Assembly (NCBI GenBank): GCA_004282745.1
Contig: SHMT01000031.1
Coordinates: forward strand, 1-57,408
Length of the DNA stretch: 57,408 nucleotides
Direction: 5' to 3'
Origin: Candidatus Scalindua sp. SCAELEC01
Lineage (GTDB): Bacteria > Planctomycetota > Brocadiia > Brocadiales > Scalinduaceae
Shown: in pieces, positions 30,267 to 38,723 of the stretch
How positions within the stretch are numbered: position 1 is the first letter of the stretch
Layout of the letters: the number at the start of each line of letters is the position of its first letter
Notes under the pieces: generated by a model
Database searches by the model: none
What the model was told of the DNA's origin: nothing
The model's input: the letters and a program-made list of their open reading frames with translations, nothing else
Made by a program: the position numbers and the translations under genes

Positions 30267-31238
30267 ATGGGACTTGATGCAATTTTAGCACCTATACAGG
30301 AAGAGATGCGTGAGACGGAGGAACGTCTTTATAAGGACATCTCTTCTCAGGATAAACATCTTGCGGACCTGGTTCTTCATATTAGCAAGATTAAGGGAAA
30401 GAGGTTTCGTCCTGCACTATTATTGCTTGCCGGTAAGTGTTCAGGTACGTTCGTACGACAACACATTGACTTGGGAATAGTTGTGGAACTCATCCATACT
30501 GCAACGTTGGTCCATGATGACATCATTGATGAAGCTGTCGTGAGAAGGCATGTAGAAACCATTAACGCAAAATGGGGCAGAGAGATTTCTATCCTCTTTG
30601 GGGACTATCTTTTTTCAAGAGCTTATACGATCCTCTCATCCTTGGATTCACAAATCGCAACTTTAATCGTATCCCAAACCATAAACATCTTATGCGAAGG
30701 GGAAATTGTTCAGCTTTTAAAACGTCATAACCTCGATGTATCAGAATCGGAATATCTAAGCATCATAGAACGAAAGACCGCGGCCTTATGCGCTGCAAGT
30801 TGTAAATTAGGTGCAATTTTCTCAGGTGCAAATAAAAAACTGTCAGAAGCGCTCGGAAACTACGGGCTAAAACTAGGAGTAGCATTTCAGATAATAGACG
30901 ACTGTTTAGACGTCACCGGAAAGGAAGAGGAGGTGGGGAAAACATTAAACACTGACCTCCAAACGGGAAAACTAACACTTCCCTTGATCAGGTTGGTAAA
31001 CGTATTACCTGCAAACCGTAAAGAGAGTGTTTGTGAACTGATCTTCCAAAACAATGGTAACAATACAAAGGCTGCCATTGTTGACTTATTAGAAGAACAC
31101 GATGCTATGGAATACGCATACGAAAGCGCTAAACAACTGGTCAAAAAAGCCCAAGACGACATATCCTTCATACCAGATTCGCCCTCCAAAACTGCTCTTC
31201 TCGAATTAGGCGACTACGTAATAGAACGAAATAGATAG
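30267..31238 (+). CDS. Polyprenyl diphosphate synthase (trans, long-chain)
   Basis: 323 residues from the ATG at 30267, chosen for AAGGAG upstream; the open frame extends 25 codons further but reads as non-coding. The two aspartate-rich motifs are HDDIIDEA (first) and IIDDCLDVTG (second), with GKRFRPALLLLAG and GDYLFSRAY between and before. It condenses isopentenyl diphosphate onto allylic diphosphates; the octaprenyl/heptaprenyl (IspB/HepT) group is the best fit, for quinone or carrier-lipid tails. Exact chain length cannot be read with confidence. Confidence 0.92.
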   Translation: MGLDAILAPIQEEMRETEERLYKDISSQDKHLADLVLHISKIKGKRFRPALLLLAGKCSGTFVRQHIDLGIVVELIHTATLVHDDIIDEAVVRRHVETINAKWGREISILFGDYLFSRAYTILSSLDSQIATLIVSQTINILCEGEIVQLLKRHNLDVSESEYLSIIERKTAALCAASCKLGAIFSGANKKLSEALGNYGLKLGVAFQIIDDCLDVTGKEEEVGKTLNTDLQTGKLTLPLIRLVNVLPANRKESVCELIFQNNGNNTKAAIVDLLEEHDAMEYAYESAKQLVKKAQDDISFIPDSPSKTALLELGDYVIERNR

Positions 31239-31405
31239 AACCCTATCTTTTTATCCATTCCAATTTCAAGCAACACTGAATAGAAAAAGTTCATTATCGT
31301 TTGACCTAATAAATCGAAACGTTTGTTTTAAGGAATAAACTATGCCAATAAGAAGAGCCATCTGTTGTTGTAGTTATCTTTTCCGATAAGGCATAACGAT
31401 TTATT

Positions 31406-31545
31406 TATACTCATCTCATAATGATTTTCGGATAAAATCCGAGATACAATTGAGCGAGTAAAATCCTCGACGTCTTGTGTGCGGGGATAACAGCAACCAA
31501 GTTTTAGTTTTTTAAAAAGCCTAAAACCAAATCGGTTTTAGTATA
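31406..31545 (+). mobile_element. R2 miniature element, full copy
   Basis: About 140 bp, matching 56694-56833 in reverse orientation along its whole length: TATACTCAT start, TTTTCGGATAAAATCCGAG block, GAGCGAGTAA, CCTCG-CGTCT, GGGGATA, then AACCAAATCGGTTTTAGTAT at the end. Ends TACT...AGTA are inverted and flanked by TA, as in TA-targeting MITEs. It sits about 15 bp before leuB, just upstream of its GGAGA ribosome site. The rest of 31239-31405 has no gene. Confidence 0.75.
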
Positions 31546-31560
31546 TACGGAGACCATAAT

Positions 31561-32676
31561 ATGAAGAAGTGCATTGCGGTGCTTGCCGGTGATGGAATCG
31601 GGCCGGAAATAATGAGAGAGGGCAGGAAAATACTGGATGCGATTGCAAAATCGTTTGATCATGTTTTTGAATATAGAGAGGCCCTGGTTGGCGGGAGCGC
31701 TTATGATCAACACGGGCACCCCTTACCAGATGAGACAAAGGAGATCTGTAATAGTGCAGACGCTATCTATTTTGGTGCGGTAGGCGGTCCCAAGTGGGAG
31801 GGTCTGCCAGCGGATCTCACACCCGAGCGAGGGGCACTGTTGCCATTACGATCAATATATGGTCTCTTTGCAAACCTGCGTCCCGCCGTTATATTCAGTC
31901 CTCTAGCCAATGCTGCGTCTCTTAAGGCAGACCGGTTAGAGGGGGGTCTGGATATCATGATTGTACGGGAATTAACCGGGGGCATCTATTTTGGCAAGAG
32001 CAGGGTGCAATCGCTCACCCTTAAAGAGGGGGCGCTTCAAGGAGCGTACGCTGCTGATTACATGATCTATTCGGTACCCGAAATAGAGAGGATAACCAAG
32101 GTTGCCTGTGAAGCGGCAATGAAGCGTAAGAAAAATCTCACTTCTGTCGACAAGGCAAACGTTCTGGAGAGTTCGAAGCTTTGGAGAGAGACCGTTATTG
32201 GATACGTCAACAAAAATTACCCTGAAATAACGCTTACGCACATGTACGTGGACAATGCCGCAATGCAGGTGGCAACAAATCCAAAACAGTTTGATGTGAT
32301 TGTGACCGGAAACATGTTCGGCGACATCTTATCGGACCTCGCCTCAGCCATTACGGGCTCCATTGGCATGCTGCCGAGTGCAAGCCTTTCAGAGACCGGC
32401 TTTGGACTCTACGAACCCATACACGGCTCTGCTCCCGATATTGCAGGAGAAGGTAAGGCGAACCCGCTCGCCCAGATCCTCTCAGGGGCCATGATGCTGA
32501 AGTACTCATTTGGTCTCAATAAGGAATCTGATATCATAGAACAGGCCATTATGAAAGTGCTTGAAGGTGGCTATCGAACCGTCGACTTGGCCTGCGATGA
32601 GACACCCGGAGATAGAGTCCTTTCAACATCAGAGATGGGGGACAAAGTGTTGGAGTGTGTTCAGAAACTCGTATAG
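31561..32676 (+). CDS. leuB: 3-isopropylmalate dehydrogenase
   Basis: 371 residues. It opens IAVLAGDGIGPEIMREGRKI, has the LRSIYGLFANLRPA loop, the RELTGGIYFGK tyrosine-bearing segment, NVLESSKLWRE, YVDNAAMQVATNPKQFDVI and the NAD-binding EPIHGSAPDIAGEGKANPLA. It oxidatively decarboxylates 3-isopropylmalate, the step after LeuCD (9-15 kb). It is monocistronic, with an R2 element directly upstream in the leader. GC content is visibly higher than in neighbours. Confidence 0.96.
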   Translation: MKKCIAVLAGDGIGPEIMREGRKILDAIAKSFDHVFEYREALVGGSAYDQHGHPLPDETKEICNSADAIYFGAVGGPKWEGLPADLTPERGALLPLRSIYGLFANLRPAVIFSPLANAASLKADRLEGGLDIMIVRELTGGIYFGKSRVQSLTLKEGALQGAYAADYMIYSVPEIERITKVACEAAMKRKKNLTSVDKANVLESSKLWRETVIGYVNKNYPEITLTHMYVDNAAMQVATNPKQFDVIVTGNMFGDILSDLASAITGSIGMLPSASLSETGFGLYEPIHGSAPDIAGEGKANPLAQILSGAMMLKYSFGLNKESDIIEQAIMKVLEGGYRTVDLACDETPGDRVLSTSEMGDKVLECVQKLV

Positions 32677-32737
32677 ACATCGCAAAATTAGCAATGAACT
32701 TTTAGCTGTTATTTGCAAAAAAATCAGCTAAAGATAA

Positions 32738-32766
32738 TTCACCGCAAAGGCGCAAAGAACGCAAAG
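32738..32766 (+). repeat. Flanking repeat of the GxxExxY unit (left)
   Basis: TTCACCGCAAAGGCGCAAAG followed by AACGCAAAG. It is inverted relative to 33162-33190, so the GxxExxY gene is bracketed by the pair. A third copy lies at 51931-51959 beside a decayed GxxExxY fragment. Confidence 0.8.
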
Positions 32767-32768
32767 TT

Positions 32769-33152
32769 TCAAAGATTATTGACTATTCTCTTAATACCTT
32801 CTTTTAAAATTGGAACATTGAAATTAAGCAAAACTCCTAATTTCAGATGTGCTAGCTTTAAGTATGTCAAAAGTTGAGCTTCATGAATTGGCTCAATAGT
32901 GTTAACAGACTTTAATTCCAAAATTACTTTGCCTTCAACTACTATATCCAGTTTATATCCACAGTCTAATGTAATACCTTTATAAACCAAAGCAAGAGAT
33001 TTTTGCCTCTCAAACACAATTTTTCGAATTTCCAATTCCTTGCAAAGGCACTCTTCGTAAGCCGATTCTAAAAGCCCTGGCCCAAGGTGACGATGCACTT
33101 CAATTGCAGCACCTATGATTTCTTTTGACAACCAGTCTTCTTTTTTCATCAC
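32769..33152 (-). CDS. GxxExxY family protein
   Basis: 127 residues. The naming motif is GLLESAYEECL (G-x-x-E-x-x-Y), after IIGAAIEVHRHLGPG; the C-terminal half has GYKLDIVVEGKVILELKSV, a D/E-K core like that of PD-(D/E)xK nucleases, and LTYLKLAHLKLGVLLNFN. The biochemical role is unknown. The gene is bracketed by inverted copies of a CACCGCAAAGGCGC-type repeat, and a degraded second copy is at 51773-51919, so it behaves like a small mobile cassette. Confidence 0.9.
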   Translation of the reverse strand: MMKKEDWLSKEIIGAAIEVHRHLGPGLLESAYEECLCKELEIRKIVFERQKSLALVYKGITLDCGYKLDIVVEGKVILELKSVNTIEPIHEAQLLTYLKLAHLKLGVLLNFNVPILKEGIKRIVNNL

Positions 33153-33161
33153 TATTGATTC

Positions 33162-33190
33162 CTTTGCGCTCTTTGCGCCTTTGCGGTGAA
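33162..33190 (-). repeat. Flanking repeat of the GxxExxY unit (right)
   Basis: CTTTGCGCTCTTTGCGCCTT then TGCGGTGAA, the inverse of 32738-32766 with one or two differences. It lies just upstream of the GxxExxY start codon and could supply its leader. Confidence 0.8.
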
Positions 33191-33276
33191 TTTTCAGCGA
33201 TATGGATGATTAACAAAACCCGAATTCTGCAATACGAAATCTAAAATATACCAGTTCCATATCATGAGTATTCTTC

Positions 33277-34887
33277 CTAAGATGGGCACAAGTCAGCAGC
33301 TACCTGGAAAGCCATGTACGCTTTTTCGTTTTCTCCAAGTTCTTGATATACCCTCCCTAGGCCCAGAGCGGCATTGCTATAGAACGGATTCGCCTCAAGT
33401 GCATTGTTGTAAAACCTCGCTGCATTTGAATAGTCTTGAGATTTTTCAAAGAGGTGAGCAATCGCATCTATACTGGGGGCATAGGATGAGGAAACAGACA
33501 GTGCAGATTCATACCAGGTCAAGGCTTTCTCCTTTTCGCGTGATTCGAGTATCTTTCCCAGATAGAGCAGCGACCTGACAGAACGGGGATTCTTCCCTAG
33601 GGTACGTTTGAAGAATTTTATGGCCTTCCCGTCCTCATGATGCCGCATATAGCTATAGCCAAGCCAAAAAAGCGGTAGATAATAATCTGGCAGAACCTCA
33701 TGGGCACTCTGGTAGAGCGATCGAGCACGATCAACATTGCCATTTGCCTCTTCGACTACACCGTCAGAGAGGAGCAACTCTGCCCTTGTTTTTTTGATAT
33801 CATACGCTTCACTTCCTTCGCTCAGTCTGGCAAGGGTGAATACCTTAATATCCTTAACGGCCTTCTTCTTGCATATGCCTTTATAAAAGTTAACCCTGTT
33901 ACCAGCATTCAACTCTTCCATACGTTGCTCTTCGACATATTCAAATGCATTTAAGGCAACTTTCCTTCTCAACAGAGGGTCCAGAATAAGGTCCTCAAGG
34001 ATCTCAGCAAGTTTTTTATTCTCTTCAAAGAGAAAGGCATTGGTCCCATGTACTGCATGTTTTTTGTAAGGGGTGATTGCGGAAAGAACGGGTACTACCC
34101 CCCTGGAGGCGTACTCAACAAACTTGATGTCTGAACGACATTGGTTGTATGGTGTGTCGAGCATTGTCGCAATGCCAATGTCCAGTGTCTCCAAAAAACG
34201 ATAGTAGTCGTTGAGTGTCCCTGGTGTTGTATAGCTCTTTTGATGCTCTCTGATGGATGAGAAGATTTCGTCATACTGCTCTCTATCTCCCATAAAAGAG
34301 AAGATCACATGAGGATGTCTGTTACAAATATCGACAATCGTTTGCGCTATCTGCCTCAGGTCTTCGGTATGTCCTGAAGAGCCCCCCCATCCAATCACAA
34401 TGGGGCAAGACTCTTCTGTTCTCATTACACCGATTTCACAGATCTGATTTTCAAAGACAACTACGTTGTCATTCAGAAACCGATATTTTCCGAGGAGCCC
34501 CACTCCTGTCACCTGGACGGCATCTGCCATGGTAATCAGTTGAAAGGCCTGAGCCCTATTAAGGGGATCCCTAAACCACCCTCTAATTCCAACGCCGGGC
34601 TGGTCTGCTACAAAATTATCGGATATCTCATAAACCGTTGCGAGCCCCCTCCGTTTTCGTTCTTCTACAATTGGCAGTAAATCGTGTTCGGTTAAGAGAT
34701 GGAGGATGAGGACATCTGCCCGCAGACAGAGTGCCTCGAAATGGGGAGAAATCGTACTGACCGTAATAACGGTCACTCCGGGAATTTTACCCATTGCGAT
34801 TGAAGGCTGTTCTACGCGGTAGAGATAGTCTCCTATTGCTGGGGTCTGCATAGCGACTGCATTTACGATCAGTATATCATCTTCCAT
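33277..34887 (-). CDS. Glycosyltransferase (GT4-like) with C-terminal TPR repeats
   Basis: 536 residues from the ATG at 34887, which overlaps the end of the methyltransferase gene by 11 bases; the frame 21 codons further upstream lies inside that gene and is ignored. Residues 1-330 resemble a GT-B glycosyltransferase: IVIGWGGSSGHTEDL as the donor-domain opening, DIGIATMLDTPYNQCRSDIKFVEYASRGVVPV as the sugar-nucleotide-binding E-x7-E-like region. From about 390 to the end there are at least four TPR units (ALYQSAHEVLPDYYLPLFWLG, AIKFFKRTLGKNPRSV, AARFYNNALEANPFYSNAALG). It probably adds a sugar to a surface glycan, with the TPRs for partner binding. It is the distal gene of the GT2-methyltransferase group. 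Confidence 0.85.
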   Translation of the reverse strand: MEDDILIVNAVAMQTPAIGDYLYRVEQPSIAMGKIPGVTVITVSTISPHFEALCLRADVLILHLLTEHDLLPIVEERKRRGLATVYEISDNFVADQPGVGIRGWFRDPLNRAQAFQLITMADAVQVTGVGLLGKYRFLNDNVVVFENQICEIGVMRTEESCPIVIGWGGSSGHTEDLRQIAQTIVDICNRHPHVIFSFMGDREQYDEIFSSIREHQKSYTTPGTLNDYYRFLETLDIGIATMLDTPYNQCRSDIKFVEYASRGVVPVLSAITPYKKHAVHGTNAFLFEENKKLAEILEDLILDPLLRRKVALNAFEYVEEQRMEELNAGNRVNFYKGICKKKAVKDIKVFTLARLSEGSEAYDIKKTRAELLLSDGVVEEANGNVDRARSLYQSAHEVLPDYYLPLFWLGYSYMRHHEDGKAIKFFKRTLGKNPRSVRSLLYLGKILESREKEKALTWYESALSVSSSYAPSIDAIAHLFEKSQDYSNAARFYNNALEANPFYSNAALGLGRVYQELGENEKAYMAFQVAADLCPS

Positions 34888-35494
34888 TTTTCTTAAACAG
34901 CAACAACCGAAAGACGTTAAAAAATATTGGATAATTGTCAACAACCTCAAAACCGTTACGGTTAAACACCTCTATAAAATCCTTTATACGATAGTTATAT
35001 TCAAATACATTTTCATCGCCACGGATCAGTTCTGCCAGGTAAACAAGGGTCTTCCCCAAGAATGAACCGTGGTTTGGTTGGATTAAGAGTACGTAGTTAC
35101 TGCTCACACGCATAAGCATTCGGGCATACGGTTCGAAATGCAAAAAGTGTTCAAGCATGCCATCACTTGATACCAGATCATAAGTTTCCGTTATCTCTTC
35201 AAGTTTTCTGCGTGTTACGTTCAGCCCTTTATTCCTGCACACTGAAACTGCGTGAGCAGATACATCAATCCCCACACAGTTAAAGCCGTTTTTTTTATAG
35301 ACTTCCATAGTATGCCCCAGGCCACATCCAACCTCTATAACCCTATCTATTGAAAGACCCTTGACTGCTTTTGTCAGTAACCGCTCCTTGGCCTTGAACA
35401 TCATCCTTCCGATGAAGGTTAAACGCTCCTCTTCTTCTGACCCCTCCCAACGTCTGTCCCACGTCTCATATAGTGATTCGCTATCTGCTTTCAT
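34877..35494 (-). CDS. Class I SAM-dependent methyltransferase
   Basis: 205 residues. Motif I is VIEVGCGLGHTMEVY (about 49-63), followed by CVGIDVS (motif II acidic residue) and YDLVSSDGMLEHF. This is the methyltransferase type 11/12 fold often found in glycan clusters, acting on a sugar or lipid. It is preceded by R1 copy 3; without that element its ATG would lie three bases after the stop of the GT2 gene, so the two were originally tightly coupled. It overlaps the TPR-glycosyltransferase by 11 bases. Confidence 0.88.
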   Translation of the reverse strand: MKADSESLYETWDRRWEGSEEEERLTFIGRMMFKAKERLLTKAVKGLSIDRVIEVGCGLGHTMEVYKKNGFNCVGIDVSAHAVSVCRNKGLNVTRRKLEEITETYDLVSSDGMLEHFLHFEPYARMLMRVSSNYVLLIQPNHGSFLGKTLVYLAELIRGDENVFEYNYRIKDFIEVFNRNGFEVVDNYPIFFNVFRLLLFKKNGR

Positions 35495-35504
35495 AATTTA
35501 TTTT

Positions 35505-35630
35505 GTGCTTGAATAAAAACTGCCCAGGTACAAGGCATGTAATAATTGCGTAACCGGAACGTACTCAAGTACTTGAGGATTGCGGAATTATTACAGTAAC
35601 GCAGTAGATGGGTAGTTTTTGTTCAAACAC
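35505..35630 (+). mobile_element. R1 miniature element, copy 3 (short form)
   Basis: 126 bp: GTGCTTGAATAAAAAC at the left, GTTTTTGTTCAAACAC at the right, target duplication TATTTT (35499-35504 and 35631-35636). It lacks the 19-bp second terminal unit present at the left end of the other copies. Its last base supplies the G of the TAG stop of the GT2 gene; the uninterrupted site would have been TAA. Confidence 0.92.
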
Positions 35631-36619
35631 TATTTTACCTTTGTGTGTAGGAGTCCATATGCCTCACCAGCGGCATATCCGAAATGCTGAATAAGATAGA
35701 CCAACATGACATGCAACACCAAGGTTGGGTCTCTTTTTTTCAGGCACAGATACAGAGAAAAACAGAAGAGTGCTGGAAAATAGAGTGCTGGTACTGAGAA
35801 GAAAAGAGAAAATGGAATTAGGAAGAGAGAAAAGATTGAGGCTGCAAAAAGGAGTGGCAACATAAAAGATACCGTCCACATCTGTGGATATCTCTTTAAG
35901 AGCCTCGCCCTCCCCTTTCCATACCGAAACATGTTTCGTAACCATGTCACCGGTGTTGGCCGCATCTTATGCCATACGAACGAATAGGGTACAAACAGGA
36001 ACTTGTTACCGGCAGAGAAGAGTCTGAAATTTATGTCAGCATCCTCAGCCTCACTGACGAGTGACTCATCATACCATCCAATATCCTTGATCTTCTGTTT
36101 GTTGTATAAAACATTTAGATTGGAGAGGCTTGCAACAAACCTTGGTTTCTTGAACTGCCTTCCCTGGACGCTACCAAAGCTTCCTATGTACGAATCCAGC
36201 GCAACCCCTATGGCCCTGAGAAAAGTGCTCGAATTTTCCGGAGGAATGTTAATACCCCCCACGGCAACCACACCTCTACTCTTTCCTTTAATGTCCACAT
36301 AACCTCTCACCAACGTTGCTAACCAGTCCGGTGGTGCTTCACAATCTGCGTCAATAAAGGCTATATGATCATACCGCGCCGTATGGACCCCTCTGTTTCT
36401 CCCTGCAGCAGTCCCCTTTTTAGGTTCAATAGCGAGAAAAACGTTAGAGTGTGCTCCTGCAAACTCTTTTACGATTGATTGTGTACCATCTATTGAGCAA
36501 CCGTCAACTACGAGAATTTCATATTTATCGCTATCATACGTCTGGTTGATCAGGGTGTTCAAGCACTCCCGAATATTCCTCTCTTCGTTATAGCAGGTTA
36601 TTATTACTGAAACATACAC
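35630..36619 (-). CDS. Family 2 glycosyltransferase with C-terminal membrane segments
   Basis: 329 residues. The GT-A domain has SVIITCYNEERNIRECL, YEILVVDGCSIDGTQSI, RNRGVHTARYDHIAFIDADC (the DxD metal motif) and a later SEAEDADINFRL. Two to three hydrophobic segments follow (about 250-325: FMLPLLFAASIFSLFLIPFS, LYFPALFCFSLYLCL), so it is membrane-anchored like polyprenol-linked or processive GT2 enzymes. The stop codon TAG spans the junction with R1 copy 3. It heads a group with the downstream methyltransferase and TPR-glycosyltransferase. Confidence 0.9.
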   Translation of the reverse strand: MYVSVIITCYNEERNIRECLNTLINQTYDSDKYEILVVDGCSIDGTQSIVKEFAGAHSNVFLAIEPKKGTAAGRNRGVHTARYDHIAFIDADCEAPPDWLATLVRGYVDIKGKSRGVVAVGGINIPPENSSTFLRAIGVALDSYIGSFGSVQGRQFKKPRFVASLSNLNVLYNKQKIKDIGWYDESLVSEAEDADINFRLFSAGNKFLFVPYSFVWHKMRPTPVTWLRNMFRYGKGRARLLKRYPQMWTVSFMLPLLFAASIFSLFLIPFSLFFSVPALYFPALFCFSLYLCLKKRDPTLVLHVMLVYLIQHFGYAAGEAYGLLHTKVK

Positions 36620-36638
36620 AAATTAACTCCTCACGAAT

Positions 36639-37061
36639 CTAAGTCCCCCTTTGAAGGGGGACGGTTTTGTCTCCAGGCAAAACCCGGGGGATGTTCTTTT
36701 CAATATCTTTAATTTGTTTCTTCAACGCAGGTAACACATCAGCCATCTTTTTCTTCACATCAAGATCATGAAATCGAACAAACGAAACTCCTAAATCCTG
36801 AAGCTTCGTTTGTCTAGTCATATCATAATCATATCTCTCATCATGGCTGCAACCATCAATTTCAATAGCCAGCATCAATTCGTGACAATAAAAATCCACT
36901 ATAAACTCATCAAGGGGTACTTGCCTGTGAAATTCATACCCAAGTACTTTGCCCTTTAATTGTTTCCAGAGCAAAACTTCTGACAACGTGCTGTTCTTCC
37001 TTAACTCTCGTGCAAATATTTTTAACTTTGGGTTGTATGGTATTAAGGTGTTTCTTGGCAT
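36639..37061 (-). CDS. DUF559 domain protein (Vsr/very-short-patch-repair endonuclease-like fold)
   Basis: 140 residues from the ATG at 37061; the frame continues upstream to 37217, but that part is a translated repeat (SPPFKRG, SPPLKGDKGG) and is left out. Core: KIFARELRKNSTLSEVLLWK, LGYEFHRQVPLDEFIVDFYC, ELMLAIEIDGCSHD and GVSFVRFHDLDV, a PD-(D/E)xK-like nuclease layout (Asp in VDFY, Glu in IEIDG). Function is unproven. Both sides carry CCCCCTTTGAAGGGGG-type hairpins (36641-36662, 37110-37127), a known habit of DUF559 genes; the last 15 residues (VLPGDKTVPLQRGT) are themselves repeat-encoded. Confidence 0.88.
   Translation of the reverse strand: MPRNTLIPYNPKLKIFARELRKNSTLSEVLLWKQLKGKVLGYEFHRQVPLDEFIVDFYCHELMLAIEIDGCSHDERYDYDMTRQTKLQDLGVSFVRFHDLDVKKKMADVLPALKKQIKDIEKNIPRVLPGDKTVPLQRGT
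36641..36662. repeat. C5/G5 hairpin at DUF559 gene end
   Basis: AAGTCCCCCTTTGAAGGGGG, a short palindrome overlapping the 3' end of the DUF559 gene. A sister copy is at 37110-37127 upstream of the gene. Confidence 0.75.
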
Positions 37062-37109
37062 AATGTACGGTTCATTTGAATTTATTTTGTTAGTTATACA
37101 TCCCCCTTT

Positions 37110-37127
37110 ATCCCCCTTCAAAGGGGG
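37110..37127. repeat. C5/G5 hairpin upstream of DUF559 gene
   Basis: CCCCCTTCAAAGGGGGAC palindrome, preceded by CCCCCTTTAT. It brackets the DUF559 gene together with 36641-36662. Confidence 0.75.
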
Positions 37128-37247
37128 ACTTTCATTCGTATCTAAACCTCTCTTAAACGGGGGGCTCTTCCGACCACTCCCTTTTAGAATAAACGTCTCT
37201 TTTATAGGAGTAGACAATTATCTGCCTTATCCTCTCTCAGAACGTTA

Positions 37248-38708
37248 TCAATTAGCCCCGGCAATTTGACCATTGAGTATCTTGGAGAAAAAGACTTTTG
37301 CTGACTTGTAAGTCCTATAGCCTTCTGATGGATGGATAATTGCCTGCCGAAGCTTGGAGAGAAGATAGCCGGGACGCAGGTGATATTTTTTCAGATAATA
37401 ATCACAGAGGGTGACCATCTCTTCAGAAGATAATTGGGAAGTATTCAAGACACAATTGTGCAGACCCTCATTTGTCAACCAATGGGAAAAGTCCATAGTC
37501 CGGAGATAGCCATTGTCACTTGCCCAGTTAAAGGCCTCAGTTCCCGGATAGACGTAAAGGGGGTAGAACTGCATACTATCACAATTGATCTTCTTCGAAA
37601 ACTCGTAACTCTCCGCCACGGTCTCTCTTGTGTCACCGGGATTACCAACCATAATGCAACCGTGAACGAGGAGACCCACCCTCTTCGTCTCTTTTGCAAA
37701 CTGGTAGTACCGTTCAACCTTCTCGCCTTTATGTATGTTATCGAGAATATGCTGGCTCCCGCTCTCAAAACCCACGGTTACCAGACGACAGCCTGCCTCC
37801 TTCATGAGCTTCAAGAGATCGTAGTCTACGTCTCCGCGGACATTGCAGTACCACTTTATCTTTATTCCGCGTTTGATGAGCAGTTCACAAATTTCTCTTG
37901 CATGACCCCGGTTTGCAGTGAAGCAATCATCCTCGATACCTATCTCTTCAATACCCGGAAAATTGCCTACAATATACTCAAACTCATCAACCACATTTTC
38001 TGCAGAACGGGTGCGGTACCTTCTCCCATGAAATACCTGGGGGTATACACAGAAAAAACATTTGAATGGACAGCCTCTACCGGTAATGATCATCATCATA
38101 GGGTAATTTGCGGCCGCAAAGAAATAGTTTCGGTGATTCAAATGTCTCTTATATACAGAGGATACAAAAGGGATATCGTCCAGGTCTATAATCTTGTCCC
38201 GGTTTTTGTTTTTTATAAATGTGTCACCCTTTTTAAAGACAATTCCATCGACATTCTCTAAAGGGAGATTATTTCCAAGTGCACTCGCAAGATCACGAAT
38301 CGTATAGTCATACTCACCGACAGCGATTGCATCGATACTCTCACTTAGATCCAGTGTCTCTTCAGGTAAAGAGGATGGATGTGTGCCGACAATGACGATA
38401 AAAGCCGAAGGGAATTTCTCTTTGATCTCTTCGGCCACCTGAATGTCATTATAGATACTCGGTGTACTGGTATCCACAACGACCATCTCAGGTAGAAAGC
38501 CGTCCAAACGGACAAAGAGATCATCGAGGCAGAGGTCATCGGCTGGTGCATCAAAGAATCGCACCTCATGACCCGCTTGCTCTAGGACTCCTACCGCATA
38601 TGCCAACCAGATAGGGTAATACAACGTTCCCCCCTTGGTCACTGCAGGGCTTCTCGATGTTCGTGAAAAACGACCCATAAATGGAGGATTGACACATAAA
38701 ATGTTCAT
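37248..38708 (-). CDS. B12-binding radical-SAM protein (A)
   Basis: 486 residues. The N-terminal cobalamin-binding Rossmann domain (about 1-150) starts MNILCVNPPFMGRFSRTSRS and has VVVDTSTPSIYND and GEYDYTIRDLA. The radical-SAM core follows with the cluster cysteines C213, C217 and C220 in GRGCPFKCFFC, then GIEDDCFTANRGHA. It belongs to the large class that includes methyltransferases acting on unactivated carbons, but the DxHxxG cobalamin lower-ligand motif is not clear, so base-off binding is possible. It is the downstream member of the block 37.2-42 kb, 15 bp after the next radical-SAM gene. The substrate is unknown. Confidence 0.88.
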   Translation of the reverse strand: MNILCVNPPFMGRFSRTSRSPAVTKGGTLYYPIWLAYAVGVLEQAGHEVRFFDAPADDLCLDDLFVRLDGFLPEMVVVDTSTPSIYNDIQVAEEIKEKFPSAFIVIVGTHPSSLPEETLDLSESIDAIAVGEYDYTIRDLASALGNNLPLENVDGIVFKKGDTFIKNKNRDKIIDLDDIPFVSSVYKRHLNHRNYFFAAANYPMMMIITGRGCPFKCFFCVYPQVFHGRRYRTRSAENVVDEFEYIVGNFPGIEEIGIEDDCFTANRGHAREICELLIKRGIKIKWYCNVRGDVDYDLLKLMKEAGCRLVTVGFESGSQHILDNIHKGEKVERYYQFAKETKRVGLLVHGCIMVGNPGDTRETVAESYEFSKKINCDSMQFYPLYVYPGTEAFNWASDNGYLRTMDFSHWLTNEGLHNCVLNTSQLSSEEMVTLCDYYLKKYHLRPGYLLSKLRQAIIHPSEGYRTYKSAKVFFSKILNGQIAGAN

Positions 38709-38723
38709 AGGAATGTAATCGAA

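Noticed and set aside
32701-32732. TTTAGCTG/CAGCTAAA stem after leuB as an intrinsic terminator
   Set aside because: The stem is only 8 bp, AT-rich, and not followed by a run of T, so it was not listed as a terminator.
37434-38261. 275-residue plus-strand frame opposite radical-SAM gene A
   Set aside because: It is long, but antisense to a gene with a complete cobalamin/radical-SAM architecture; no family motif or ribosome site.
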